DNA of 64,000 nt, taken from contig NZ_LXIE01000049.1 in assembly GCF_001641085.1 (NCBI RefSeq), positions 79,941-143,940 of the forward strand, in the 5' to 3' direction. This document shows, piece after piece, positions 16,175-25,392 of the stretch (positions within the stretch are counted from its first letter, which is position 1; the number at the start of each line of letters is the position of its first letter). The stretch is from Aequorivita soesokkakensis. Lineage in GTDB: Bacteria > Bacteroidota > Bacteroidia > Flavobacteriales > Flavobacteriaceae. The notes below the pieces were generated by a model. It saw only the letters and a list, made by a program, of their open reading frames with translations, ran no database searches and was not told the DNA's origin. The position numbers and the translations under genes were made by a program.

Positions 16175-19100
16175 TTAGAGTATTAAATAGTTAAGGGCGA
16201 TGACCGCCTGGTTGTAATTGTTGAGATTTTCGAGGTATTGCAGTTCAATTTCATAAGCGTTTTCAAGGCTTTGGATGTATTGAAAGAAGTCAATTTCCCC
16301 ATTTTTAAAACCGATATTTGCCGTTTTTAAAATTTCCTCGGAAAGGGATTTTCCTTCGGTTTCATAATAACTCAGCGCTTCTTCATATTTTGAAACCTCA
16401 TTGAGCAATTGAAGTTTTCGTGAATCGAGTTGGATTTTATAATCCTCAGCCTGCTGTTGGCTCACGTCCGCCGCAATTTTTGAGGCTTTTATTTTTGAGG
16501 CATTCCCGCTAAAGAGCAACGGAATCTTAAGACCGATCTGATAGGCATATAGATTTTGGCTCAAACCCGAATTGCTTCCCAGAGAGTAGGAAAGACTGAT
16601 GTCGGGCAACAAATGCTGCTTTTCCAGACTGCGTTTAGCTTCATAGAAATCAGTTCTGTTTTGGTAATAATCTATTGCCGGATGCGCTTCCATACCTGAG
16701 AGCGAAAGCTGTAACTTCTCCAAGGGTTGGTCAGGAATTACTAAACTATCCTTAGATTGAACAGCTGCCTTCAAGCGTTCCCTTGCAATCTGCACGTCTT
16801 CCCTACTCTGCCTATAATCGGTTTCCAACTGCCGCTGTTTGGCGCGGGCGGTTATCTTTTCCAGATAATTGGTTTCCCCAAGCTCAAAACGGCGTTGGGC
16901 AGCGTGGGCAAAGTTTTGGTAGAGACTGTCCAATCTTTTATAAACACGCTCTCTGTTTTTCTCAAACTGCAACTGATAATAGGCAGCGGCCACCATCCCT
17001 TCCGTTTTGCGTTTTTGCAGTTCGTATTGACTGCTTTGCATTTCAAACTGACGCTTGTTTACATTTTTTTCAGCGAAATAAACCGTTGGAAAAAGAAAAC
17101 CCTGCTGCACGCCAAAAACTTCGAGGGGTTCATTGTTTGGTGCTAAATTATTCTCGTCATACTCATAAAAAACAGTGGTTTTATCGAAATTGAAAGCACT
17201 GCCTATCAAAGCGTTTGCTTCCTCTTTCTGAAGCGAAGCGGCTTTTAGGCCAGCATTGTTTTCCAAAGCTATTTGCTGTAAGTCTTCCAATGTTTTGGGA
17301 TTTTGCTGTGCCACTCCAGAAAAGCCAAGCAAGAAAATAAGTATGGCCATAGGCAACTTTTTACCTTTTCTTTTTAAACTGATTGTTTTTTTATCTGAAT
17401 CAAAAATTGAATAGAGCACCGGCAACACAACCAAGGTTAAAATGGTAGCGGTTATTAAGCCGCCAATAACCACGGTTGCCAAGGGTCTTTGCACCTCAGC
17501 CCCGGCATTGGTGGAAATTGCCATCGGTAAAAACCCGAGGGCTGCAGCTGAGGCAGTCAGTAAAACCGCTCTTAAACGATCTTTTGTCCCTTGTATGATA
17601 AGCTCCTTTTTATCTTTCATTCCTTCTTCTTTTAATTCCTTAAAATGTTCTATCAGCACAATGCCGTTGAGCACCGCAATTCCGAAGAGGGCGATAAAAC
17701 CGACCCCTGCCGAGATGCTAAAGGGCATATCGCGCAGCCATAGCAGCAACACGCCGCCAACCGCCGCCAAAGGAATAGCCGAATAGATCATCAGGGCTTC
17801 CTTGACGGAATTGAATGCGAAATAAAGCAGGAAGAAAATCAGTAACAAGGCCACGGGAACCGCAAACAGCAGTCTGGTTTTCGCACTTTGCAGGTTCTCA
17901 AACTGCCCGCCGTAATCGATGGTATAGCCCACGGGAAGTTGTATGTTTTCATCGATTAACTTTTGTACATCGTCCACCACACTTTGCAGATCGCGGCTGC
18001 GTACGTTTATCCCCACCACGATGCGGCGTTTGGTATCGTCCCTTGATATTTTTGCCGCACCCTTTGTGTATTTTATTTCCGCAAGTTCGCGCAACGGCAC
18101 TTTTTCCCCGGAAGGGGTATCCACATATAGATTTTGCAAGTTTGAAAGATCGCGGCGGTTGTTTTCATCCAGCCTTACAACAAGGTCAAAGCGCTTTTCG
18201 CCCTCAAAAATGCTTCCGAGGGATTTACCCGCAAAACCCATGGCTATCATTTCGTTTAAATCCTCAATGTTAAGGCCGTAACGGGCAATCTTGGCTCGGT
18301 CAAATTTTACGTTCATCTCTGGCAGACCTACCACTTTCTCCACCGTAATATCATCGGCGCCTTCCACATTTTCTACAAGGCTTTTAATTTCATTTGCCTT
18401 TTTGTTAAGCACTTCCAGATCTTCCCCAAAAATCTTGATGGCAATATCTGCCCGGACTCCAGTGATTAACTCGTTAAAGCGCATTTCAATGGGTTGGGTA
18501 AATTCCACTTCCATCCCGGGGATTATCGCCAAGGCCTCCTTAAACTTCTCCGCCAATTCATTTTTACTTTTGGCCGAAACCCATTCACTTTTTGGTTTAA
18601 GGGTAATAATAATATCGCTCTCTTCCATAGACATAGGGTCTGTGGGGACTTCGGCAGCGCCAATACGACTAACCGCCTGATCTACTTCCGGAAAGTTTTC
18701 TATCAGGATTTTCTCAATCTGTGTGGTAGTAGCAATAGTGTTTTTAAGGGAAGTCCCTGTTTTCAGTACGGGCTGGATCACAAAATCGCCTTCGTCCAGC
18801 GTTGGTACAAATTCGCCTCCCATAGTTGAAAAAAGATAAATTGTTGAAGCTAGAATCAGTATTGCAACTCCCAATACCAACTTTTTAGCACCTAATGCCC
18901 AACGAATTGTCGGTTCGTAAAATCGGCTCAGGAAAGTCATTATTCGAACTGAAATATTTTTTTCTGAAGTTACAGTAGGTTTTAAAAATAGGGAAGCCGC
19001 AACGGGAACGTAGGTAAAACAAAGCACCATGGCCCCAATAAGCGCAAAGCTGAACGTAAGCGCCATCGGTTTAAACATCTTGCCCTCTACCCCGCTAAGC

Positions 19101-20506
19101 GAAAGGATTGGGATAAAGACAATCAAAATAATAAGCTGGCCAAAGATGGCAGAGTTCATCATTTTTGACGCACTTTTTACCGTGAGTTCATCCTTCGCCT
19201 GCTGTTTCTCTTCGGAAGAAAAGGCATTCAATCTGGTGGCATTTTTACTTATTTGAAATGCCACAAATTCAACAATAATCACTGCTCCGTCAATAATAAT
19301 CCCAAAGTCGATGGCGCCAAGACTCATCAAATTTGCATCTACGCCAAAAATGTACATCAGTGAAAGCGTGAAAAGCAATGACAACGGAATCACGGACGCA
19401 ACAACTAATCCCGAACGGAGATTTCCCAATAAGAGTACCACTACAAAAATTACGATAAGCACCCCGAGAATGAGGTTTTCGGCTATGGTGAAGGTGGTTT
19501 TGCCTATTAGCACGCTGCGGTCCAAAACTGGATTGATATAAACCCCTTCGGGCAGCGATTCGGAAATATTTGCTACACGCTCCTTAACGGCTTCAATCAC
19601 TTGGTTTGAGTTGCCGTCCTTCAGCATCATTACCTGCCCAAGGATTTTTTCACCTTCCCCATTACCCGTAATTGCCCCAAAACGGGGTGCACTACCGAAT
19701 TGCACTTTCGCAATATCCTTCACATAAATAGGGAAACCATTTTCGTTTTTTACAACGATATTTCCAATATCTTCAAGAGAAGACGCCAAACCTTCGCCAC
19801 GAATAAAATAAGCTTGGTTCTCCCTTTCAATATACCCGCCTCCCGAAATACTGTTGTTCTTTTCCAAAGCTGTAAATATCTCTTGGGCAGTGATATTCAT
19901 AGCGTTTAGCTTATTGGTGTTTATGGCGACTTCATATTGTTTTAAATATCCACCCCAAGTGTTTACCTCAACAACGCCGGGAATCCCGGAGAGTTGCCGT
20001 TTTACGATCCAATCCTGGATGGTGCGGAGTTCCGTTACTGAATATTTATCCTTAAACTCTGGTTTTACGTCCAAAATATATTGGTAGATTTCACCAAGAC
20101 CTGTAGTAATCGGTCCCATTTGTGGCGTGCCGAAACCTTCGGGAATATTCTCGGCAGCCGATTGTATCTTTTCGGCTATGAGTTGGCGTGGCAGGTAAGT
20201 GCCTAGATTTTCCTCAAAAACAATGGTAACCACAGAAAGCCCAAATTTTGAAACGGATCGGATTTCCTTTACACCCGGCAAATTTGCCATTTCCAGCTCC
20301 ACGGGATAGGTAATGAATTGCTCCATATCCTGGGTAGAAAGATTGCGGGAAGTGGTTATTACCTGTACTTGGTTGTTGGTAACATCGGGCACGGCACCTA
20401 TGGAAAGCTGCGTGAGCGAAAACACCCCAAAGCCTATCAGCAGCAACGTGAACAAGCCGATGATGAGTTTGTTCTTTATACTGAATTGAATGATTTTTGT
20501 TAGCAT
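16175..20506 (-). CDS. CusA/CzcA-type RND heavy-metal pump fused to a TolC-like outer-membrane protein
   Basis: 1,443 residues. Residues 1 to about 1045 are an RND pump: an N-terminal TM helix, porter domains, TM4 motif DFGIIIDGAVIIVE (400-413), which resembles the divalent-cation (Co/Zn/Cd) branch more than the Cu/Ag branch, and terminal TM bundle FGIAVLNGIVLIEHF. Residues 1053-1068 (MAILIFLLGFSGVAQQ) look like an internal signal peptide, followed by a TolC family region to the end (EDLQQIALENN, RRFELGETNYLEKITARAKQRQ). Similar fusions occur in other Bacteroidetes. After cleavage the TolC part would go to the outer membrane. In one operon with the adaptor and the small His-rich protein. Confidence 0.93.
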   Translation of the reverse strand: MLTKIIQFSIKNKLIIGLFTLLLIGFGVFSLTQLSIGAVPDVTNNQVQVITTSRNLSTQDMEQFITYPVELEMANLPGVKEIRSVSKFGLSVVTIVFEENLGTYLPRQLIAEKIQSAAENIPEGFGTPQMGPITTGLGEIYQYILDVKPEFKDKYSVTELRTIQDWIVKRQLSGIPGVVEVNTWGGYLKQYEVAINTNKLNAMNITAQEIFTALEKNNSISGGGYIERENQAYFIRGEGLASSLEDIGNIVVKNENGFPIYVKDIAKVQFGSAPRFGAITGNGEGEKILGQVMMLKDGNSNQVIEAVKERVANISESLPEGVYINPVLDRSVLIGKTTFTIAENLILGVLIVIFVVVLLLGNLRSGLVVASVIPLSLLFTLSLMYIFGVDANLMSLGAIDFGIIIDGAVIIVEFVAFQISKNATRLNAFSSEEKQQAKDELTVKSASKMMNSAIFGQLIILIVFIPILSLSGVEGKMFKPMALTFSFALIGAMVLCFTYVPVAASLFLKPTVTSEKNISVRIMTFLSRFYEPTIRWALGAKKLVLGVAILILASTIYLFSTMGGEFVPTLDEGDFVIQPVLKTGTSLKNTIATTTQIEKILIENFPEVDQAVSRIGAAEVPTDPMSMEESDIIITLKPKSEWVSAKSKNELAEKFKEALAIIPGMEVEFTQPIEMRFNELITGVRADIAIKIFGEDLEVLNKKANEIKSLVENVEGADDITVEKVVGLPEMNVKFDRAKIARYGLNIEDLNEMIAMGFAGKSLGSIFEGEKRFDLVVRLDENNRRDLSNLQNLYVDTPSGEKVPLRELAEIKYTKGAAKISRDDTKRRIVVGINVRSRDLQSVVDDVQKLIDENIQLPVGYTIDYGGQFENLQSAKTRLLFAVPVALLLIFFLLYFAFNSVKEALMIYSAIPLAAVGGVLLLWLRDMPFSISAGVGFIALFGIAVLNGIVLIEHFKELKEEGMKDKKELIIQGTKDRLRAVLLTASAAALGFLPMAISTNAGAEVQRPLATVVIGGLITATILTLVVLPVLYSIFDSDKKTISLKRKGKKLPMAILIFLLGFSGVAQQNPKTLEDLQQIALENNAGLKAASLQKEEANALIGSAFNFDKTTVFYEYDENNLAPNNEPLEVFGVQQGFLFPTVYFAEKNVNKRQFEMQSSQYELQKRKTEGMVAAAYYQLQFEKNRERVYKRLDSLYQNFAHAAQRRFELGETNYLEKITARAKQRQLETDYRQSREDVQIARERLKAAVQSKDSLVIPDQPLEKLQLSLSGMEAHPAIDYYQNRTDFYEAKRSLEKQHLLPDISLSYSLGSNSGLSQNLYAYQIGLKIPLLFSGNASKIKASKIAADVSQQQAEDYKIQLDSRKLQLLNEVSKYEEALSYYETEGKSLSEEILKTANIGFKNGEIDFFQYIQSLENAYEIELQYLENLNNYNQAVIALNYLIL

Positions 20507-20647
20507 AACAAATTATGGATTTAGCATCTTCAACATAAACCTGTTGAAAATCGAAATAATAAAAATTGATAATGACCGCTTTGAAAGCGGTAAATACTGA
20601 CCTCAGAAGAAATTGGAAATAATTATTTCCAAGAAAGGCCTATTTAG

Positions 20648-21046
20648 TTATGCAAACTTTGGTGGTTGAAAAATAGAGAATTTTTCAAGTGAAGAATATA
20701 GATTCTGATAGTGGAATGCGTGCAATTGCTTTTTGCTTATTTCCACTTTCACAATAGGAATTTCAAAAGGAACCAAAACCAAATCGGTTAAAACGTGATG
20801 GCAGGAAATATGCTGAAAAGGGAGCTCCTGATGCTCCTGTTCCTCTTCCTTATGATTTTTTTGATGATCGGTTTTTAGGGAACCGTAATGCTTTTCAAAA
20901 AAAGTTAAGAAATCATCGCCATAGTTTTCAGAATGGTATTGCGCATGTTCCACAAAACGTCCAAGCAAAAAAATGTCGGACATACCAAGTCCCGCGCTTT
21001 GAAAAAAAACGAGGAATGAAAGCGATATGGCAATAATTGTTTTCAC
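20648..21046 (-). CDS. Small His-rich exported protein of the metal efflux locus
   Basis: 132 residues with a signal-like hydrophobic N-terminus (MKTIIAISLSFLVFFQSAGLG), many His and acidic residues (KNHKEEEQEHQELPFQH, ISCHHVLTD), and no recognised domain. It lies 141 bp before the CusA-TolC gene on the same strand. The His/Glu-rich centre and place suggest a periplasmic metal-binding accessory; this is inference. Confidence 0.7.
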   Translation of the reverse strand: MKTIIAISLSFLVFFQSAGLGMSDIFLLGRFVEHAQYHSENYGDDFLTFFEKHYGSLKTDHQKNHKEEEQEHQELPFQHISCHHVLTDLVLVPFEIPIVKVEISKKQLHAFHYQNLYSSLEKFSIFQPPKFA

Positions 21047-21356
21047 TTAGGGTTCAAAAATATATAATCTTTTTCGAATAATTTATGATTAGTATCAGTT
21101 TAGTAGCCTTCTTTTCGGGTTCCCCCGTGACCCCCCGCCACAATAAGCAATACCTTAATGCTTAAAAAAATAAATTTAAAAAATTGGATGATGGGGTTCA
21201 TCATCACAAACCGTTTGAATTTTGATATTCTCTGTGTCATTTCTTATTATTTATTTTTATTACTATTATTATTGGTTTTTGAATACTACCTATGATTCTC
21301 ACTTTACTACTTACTACCTAATGCCTAATGCCTAATACCTACTGACTACTGCCTAA
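21047..21356. other. Intergenic region with low-complexity words
   Basis: 310 bp. Near the start a TGAT-N4-ATCA site (21086-21097) lies 40 bp upstream of the His-rich gene. Near the end (about 21302-21356) runs a tract of CTACTTACTACC, CCTAATG and CCTACTGACTACTG words, directly after the end of the SQR-like gene. No gene or hairpin terminator was identified. Confidence 0.5.
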
Positions 21357-22814
21357 TTATTCAGGAATTAAATACCAAAAAGGTTTCATTTTGGCCTTGT
21401 ATATAAAGGCGTAGTGGAGCATCAGCTTTAGCCAATGGCCTGCCAGCCCAATCTCTCCAAAGGTTTTGCCCAGTTTTCTGCCCATGGTATCTGGATATTT
21501 TTTGTAATCTGGCACAATTGGAAAGGTAGTGATACTAACCCCACTGCCCTTTGTCATCCCAAAGCCCGCAGAGGCGATACAAGCCGCGCCCATATTGCCC
21601 ATAGAGCCTTTGTGGTGCAAAAATTCCTTTTTGTTTTTTATACTGTCTATAATATTGTCGGCAACCAATTTGGCCGTAATTCCCGAGGGCATCCCTGTTC
21701 TTGGCGGCGCTGGAAAGATTTCGGTCCCATTTGGGCTTTTACGGGGTTTGGAAATGCTATGCGGCGGTGCAAAAGCAATTCCCGGAGCAAAAATATTTTT
21801 ATAGTTTGGGTTTTGATAGGTTTCGGGCCAATCCTGTACGGTCCAGTCCTCATAAGGTTTTGGCGTATAGTCTGCATCCACGATCATAAATCCTTTAAAA
21901 AGTTTTTCCGTAATGTCGTTATTGTGTTTATCGAAAGCCTTGAATCCGTGGCCAGAAAAGGATGGAATCAACATCGCAAAGTCATATTCAATACTATTGT
22001 GTTCTCCGTTCAAAGTTTCATAATGAGCTAATCCGTCTTCAATTTTATTCACGCCTGCTCCAAGTATCCAATTAATATTGCGGTCTTCAAAAACCATCTC
22101 GACCATTTCGTGCGATTTCATAATGTTGCTGCCGTAGCTTAGCAACATACCGTCCATTCCAAAGTCTCCCAATTCATATTCGTTGGAAATCCAAGTAATT
22201 TTAGCTTTGTCGCGAACCTTTTGGCGGCGAAGCTCCTGTTCCACATTCAATATATATTCAAAGGCAGCACCTTGGCAGGTAGCCTTGGCGTGGCCCGTGC
22301 CGATAACAATTTTTGCTTCTTTACCCTTTTTCATTTCAGCAATTAGGGCCTGTAAACCTTCGTTGGCATGGTCTGCATGGGTATAGGTACAAACCGAATA
22401 CGCTTTGTTTGTTCCGGGATTCAATCCTTCAGTAGCCTCAAAATTGAGTTTGGGACCTGTGGCGTTTATGAGGTAATCATAAGTTATTCTTTCGGTCTGG
22501 CCTCTTTTTTCTGCGGAAACATATTCAGCCACCACAAACGGCTTTTCAGTTTCGTTATCGCCTTCGGGATAAAAGGAAGTAACTTTCGCCTGCATAAAAC
22601 CAATTCCTTTCTTTTTATACAAAGGCGCAAGCGGAAAAAGTATTTCTTTGGATTTCATTCGGCCAATTCCCACCCAGATGTTTGAGGGAATCCATTGGTA
22701 ATTGCTGTTGGGCGAAACCACGACTACTTCATGGGTTTTGTCCAGTTTTCTGCGAAGGTGTGAGGCAGCAACGTGACCCGAGATTCCTGCACCCAATATT
22801 ACGATTTTTGCCAT
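21357..22814 (-). CDS. Sulfide:quinone oxidoreductase-like FAD flavoprotein
   Basis: 485 residues from the ATG at 22814 (MAKIVILGAGISGHVAASHL), which starts right at the dinucleotide-binding GxGxxG; the longer frame adds non-conserved sequence. Further marks are YLINATGPKLNF, TCQGAAFEYILNVEQELR, IFAPGIAF and ACIASAGFGM. The pattern fits the SQR branch, membrane-attached flavoproteins that oxidise sulfide with a Cys pair and reduce quinone; which cysteines react cannot be assigned here. A palindrome matching one near the cytochrome gene lies 119 bp upstream. Sulfide as substrate is family inference. Confidence 0.8.
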   Translation of the reverse strand: MAKIVILGAGISGHVAASHLRRKLDKTHEVVVVSPNSNYQWIPSNIWVGIGRMKSKEILFPLAPLYKKKGIGFMQAKVTSFYPEGDNETEKPFVVAEYVSAEKRGQTERITYDYLINATGPKLNFEATEGLNPGTNKAYSVCTYTHADHANEGLQALIAEMKKGKEAKIVIGTGHAKATCQGAAFEYILNVEQELRRQKVRDKAKITWISNEYELGDFGMDGMLLSYGSNIMKSHEMVEMVFEDRNINWILGAGVNKIEDGLAHYETLNGEHNSIEYDFAMLIPSFSGHGFKAFDKHNNDITEKLFKGFMIVDADYTPKPYEDWTVQDWPETYQNPNYKNIFAPGIAFAPPHSISKPRKSPNGTEIFPAPPRTGMPSGITAKLVADNIIDSIKNKKEFLHHKGSMGNMGAACIASAGFGMTKGSGVSITTFPIVPDYKKYPDTMGRKLGKTFGEIGLAGHWLKLMLHYAFIYKAKMKPFWYLIPE

Positions 22815-22932
22815 GGCTCTTTGGATTTGACATCTAAAGTACTTCAAAAGATGGCGGCAGAAAATAACCGTAATCATATTGAAATGAAATAATTAGACAA
22901 ATCAAAAGTGATTCTATTTCACAAGAAAAACA

Positions 22933-22946
22933 GTAACTTTTGTTAC
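22933..22946. promoter_or_regulatory. Candidate Crp/Fnr operator (GTAAC-N4-GTTAC)
   Basis: GTAACTTTTGTTAC lies between the divergent SQR-like gene and upp. The same 14 bases, in reverse complement, occur at 25348-25361 upstream of the haem lipoprotein gene. The 5-4-5 symmetry fits a Crp/Fnr dimer. Confidence 0.6.
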
Positions 22947-23021
22947 ACAGCCGAAATATTATTATTGAAATATTCCATTCATCGGTTAGAAATTATAACT
23001 TCGTGCCAATTCAGTTAGATT

Positions 23022-23675
23022 ATGATTGTCCACGACTTCAGCAACGAAAATTCCGTTCTCAACCAATTTGTTTTGGAAATGCGCGATGTTTCCATTCAAA
23101 AGGATTCCATGCGCTTTCGGAAAAATATTGAGCGTATTGGGGAAATTCTCAGTTATGAGATGAGCAAAACACTTCACTATAAAACGGAAGTGGTAAAAAC
23201 GCCGTTGGGGGAAAAGGAAATGAAAGTACCCGAAACGGATATTGTTGTTTGTTCCATTTTACGGGCGGCCCTGCCCCTTCACACGGGGGTTATAAGTTTT
23301 TTTGACAAGGCCGAAAACGCTTATATTTCTGCATTTCGGCACCATCCCGATGGCGGCGATGCCTTTGAAGTGATCGTAAATTATCTGGCATCGCCCTCCG
23401 TTGAGGGAAAAACCTTGATATTGACCGACCCGATGCTGGCAACTGGAAAAACGTTGGAAAACGTACTTAAAGCCTTTAAAAGTCACGGAATGCCAAAGGA
23501 GATACATATTCTATCCATCATCGGCGCCAAACCTGGAATAGCGTATATTCAGGATAAATTTCCCGAAAACACCCATCTTTGGATAGCGGCTGTTGATGAA
23601 AAACTAAACAGCCGAGGCTATATTCTGCCGGGCTTGGGCGATGCTGGCGATTTGGCCTTTGGTGTGAAACTCTAA
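23022..23675 (+). CDS. upp: Uracil phosphoribosyltransferase
   Basis: 217 residues covering the full enzyme. PRPP-binding loop DPMLATGKT, active-site segment SILRAALPLHTGV and the uracil-binding C-terminus RGYILPGLGDAGDLAFG are present. It converts uracil and PRPP to UMP in pyrimidine salvage. It is divergent from the SQR-like gene and ends 4 bp from the convergent methyltransferase stop, with no terminator visible between them. Confidence 0.95.
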   Translation: MIVHDFSNENSVLNQFVLEMRDVSIQKDSMRFRKNIERIGEILSYEMSKTLHYKTEVVKTPLGEKEMKVPETDIVVCSILRAALPLHTGVISFFDKAENAYISAFRHHPDGGDAFEVIVNYLASPSVEGKTLILTDPMLATGKTLENVLKAFKSHGMPKEIHILSIIGAKPGIAYIQDKFPENTHLWIAAVDEKLNSRGYILPGLGDAGDLAFGVKL

Positions 23676-23679
23676 AAAT

Positions 23680-24261
23680 TCATTCTCTTTTTAAAATGAA
23701 AAACAGTTCATTTCCCGCACGGGGAGGAATGGAATTGTAGGCTGTTTCCATTTTCTCAATTTTGAATTTTTCCGAAAAAAGCTTTTCATATTCGTCTTTA
23801 TTCCCCCCAAAAGGCGGCTTGTCATCATTTAAAGGAATATTGAAGAGCAATCCTACTAGCTTGCCATTTGGCTTGAGCAGTTTGTACATTTTATTTACAT
23901 ATTCTTTACGAAAGGATGGATCCAACGCACAAAAGAAAGTCTGTTCCAAAATCAGGTCGAAGGTATCCTCCAATTCAAAAAAGTCGGCGTGCAGCAGATT
24001 TTCCTTTGGGAATGTCGGAATGCGTTCCGCAAGATTTTTTAAGGGAATAGACGAAATATCCACCACGTAAACGTTGTTGAAACCGTTTTCAAAAAGGTAT
24101 TCCGCCTCATAGGAATTACCGCCGCCGGGAATCAAAATCTTTAGGTCTTTATCTGAAAGTTGGTCGATGTATTCCTTTATAGGCGTGGAAACGTGGCCTA
24201 TATCCCAGCCTGTTTCGCCACTGAGGTATTTGTGGTTCCAGAAAGCTTCGTAATAATTCAT
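23680..24261 (-). CDS. TPMT-family SAM-dependent methyltransferase
   Basis: 193 residues. WNHKYLSGETGWDIGHVS matches the thiopurine-methyltransferase entry motif; ILIPGGGNSYEAEYL is the SAM-binding glycine loop; LEQTFFCALDP and a final PPRAGNELFFILKR complete the family pattern. Such enzymes methylate thiols, halides or Se/Te compounds. It begins 3 bp after the haem lipoprotein gene and is probably co-transcribed with it, consistent with sulfur-compound handling; the exact substrate is unknown. Confidence 0.85.
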   Translation of the reverse strand: MNYYEAFWNHKYLSGETGWDIGHVSTPIKEYIDQLSDKDLKILIPGGGNSYEAEYLFENGFNNVYVVDISSIPLKNLAERIPTFPKENLLHADFFELEDTFDLILEQTFFCALDPSFRKEYVNKMYKLLKPNGKLVGLLFNIPLNDDKPPFGGNKDEYEKLFSEKFKIEKMETAYNSIPPRAGNELFFILKRE

Positions 24262-24264
24262 ATG

Positions 24265-25290
24265 CTAATTTTCAAAACGTATACTCCAAATGCCGCGCAC
24301 TTCATTTTCGCCGTAGCCTGTGGCCTTATCCATTGGGTACAACTCCTGTATTTTGGACAAGGTGAGTGTTTCCAGTTCCTTTCCGGGAGTGCCGTGGCAT
24401 TTCAAGCACATGGAATTGGTAACGATGGGGTAATAAAATTCTGTTTCCTTGCCCAAATCAACCACAATTGGGTTTACCTCGTCTCCGGCAGTCACTTGTT
24501 TTTTAAAGTTTTCAAGATACTGAAGCTCTGCGGCATTGGCTTTGTTTTTTGGATTTCTCGGTTTATCCGTAACGCGCTTAATATATGCCTTATGGACGGT
24601 AGCCATACTGTCTGTTATGGGCAAAGCCTGAACATTACAAAAGTCTAGGGCGGCAATAACCCCGTTCTTTTGGATTTGGCTCATCAGGTTCTTCCCCAAT
24701 TCGGCTTTGGTGGTCTGTGCCATTTGCATGCCGCGATCATTTACGGAAGGTTGCGTATTTGTATTTTGGTTTTTACCCATTCCTTTGCCATTGCCCATTG
24801 CGCGACCCATTCGGCCCTTCATCTGTGGTCGGTCGCCGTGCATTTGCTTGTAGTGGGCGTCAAACCATTCGGGCTCTTCTATATCGTTATCAAACATATA
24901 ATCCGCAATTTGCTTGATAGTTTCCTCTGGATAGAATTGATAGGGCATCAATCCGAATTTCTTGATGGCGCCGGGCATTTTTGATTTTTCTTCGGAAGGA
25001 TTCTTGGCCCACGCCACCATTGCCTCAATAAATTCTTCCTTTGAAGTTTCCTCAGAAATATAATGCATCTTTACGGCTACCATCGGAGGGGCAATCATTG
25101 CATCTTCGGCAGTTTTTGGATTGTGGCAAACGTAACAGTTGTTTTCCATCAATTTCTTGCCGGGATGTTCCTGATTTATTTCGGTTTCAGTGTTGTCTGC
25201 ATTTTCGGCAATCGCCAAATATTCGCTGCGGGGATTGGTATTGCAGGCAGTGAATAAACTGATCAAAAATAATGTGGCTAAAAGTTTCAT
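24265..25290 (-). CDS. Haem-binding lipoprotein: cytochrome c plus DUF3365 (Tll0287-like) domain
   Basis: 341 residues with lipobox FTAC. The first half holds a c-type haem site CYVCH (about 52-56) and a mono-haem cytochrome-like fold ending in IKQIADYMFDND. A Gly/Met/Asn-rich linker (about 150-190) joins a DUF3365 domain with a second site CLKCHG. Methionines that may be axial ligands are present (APPMV). Likely a periplasm-facing electron carrier or redox/gas sensor. A Crp/Fnr-type palindrome lies 58 bp upstream and the regulator gene just beyond. Confidence 0.88.
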   Translation of the reverse strand: MKLLATLFLISLFTACNTNPRSEYLAIAENADNTETEINQEHPGKKLMENNCYVCHNPKTAEDAMIAPPMVAVKMHYISEETSKEEFIEAMVAWAKNPSEEKSKMPGAIKKFGLMPYQFYPEETIKQIADYMFDNDIEEPEWFDAHYKQMHGDRPQMKGRMGRAMGNGKGMGKNQNTNTQPSVNDRGMQMAQTTKAELGKNLMSQIQKNGVIAALDFCNVQALPITDSMATVHKAYIKRVTDKPRNPKNKANAAELQYLENFKKQVTAGDEVNPIVVDLGKETEFYYPIVTNSMCLKCHGTPGKELETLTLSKIQELYPMDKATGYGENEVRGIWSIRFEN

Positions 25291-25347
25291 ATTTTAAGTA
25301 TAAAGTTGTGGACACTTCAAAAATAAAGGGAAACTTCACCCTTGACA

Positions 25348-25361
25348 GTAACAAAAGTTAC
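25348..25361. promoter_or_regulatory. Candidate Crp/Fnr operator (GTAAC-N4-GTTAC)
   Basis: GTAACAAAAGTTAC, the reverse complement of the site at 22933-22946. It lies between the Crp/Fnr gene and the haem lipoprotein gene, about 58 bp before the latter's ATG. Confidence 0.65.
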
Positions 25362-25392
25362 ACTTCAACGGTTTAAATATGTCATCTTAAAA

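Noticed and set aside
16757..18281. Several plus-strand frames antisense to the CusA-TolC gene
   Set aside because: They are shadows of the opposite-strand gene with unusual composition and no family features.
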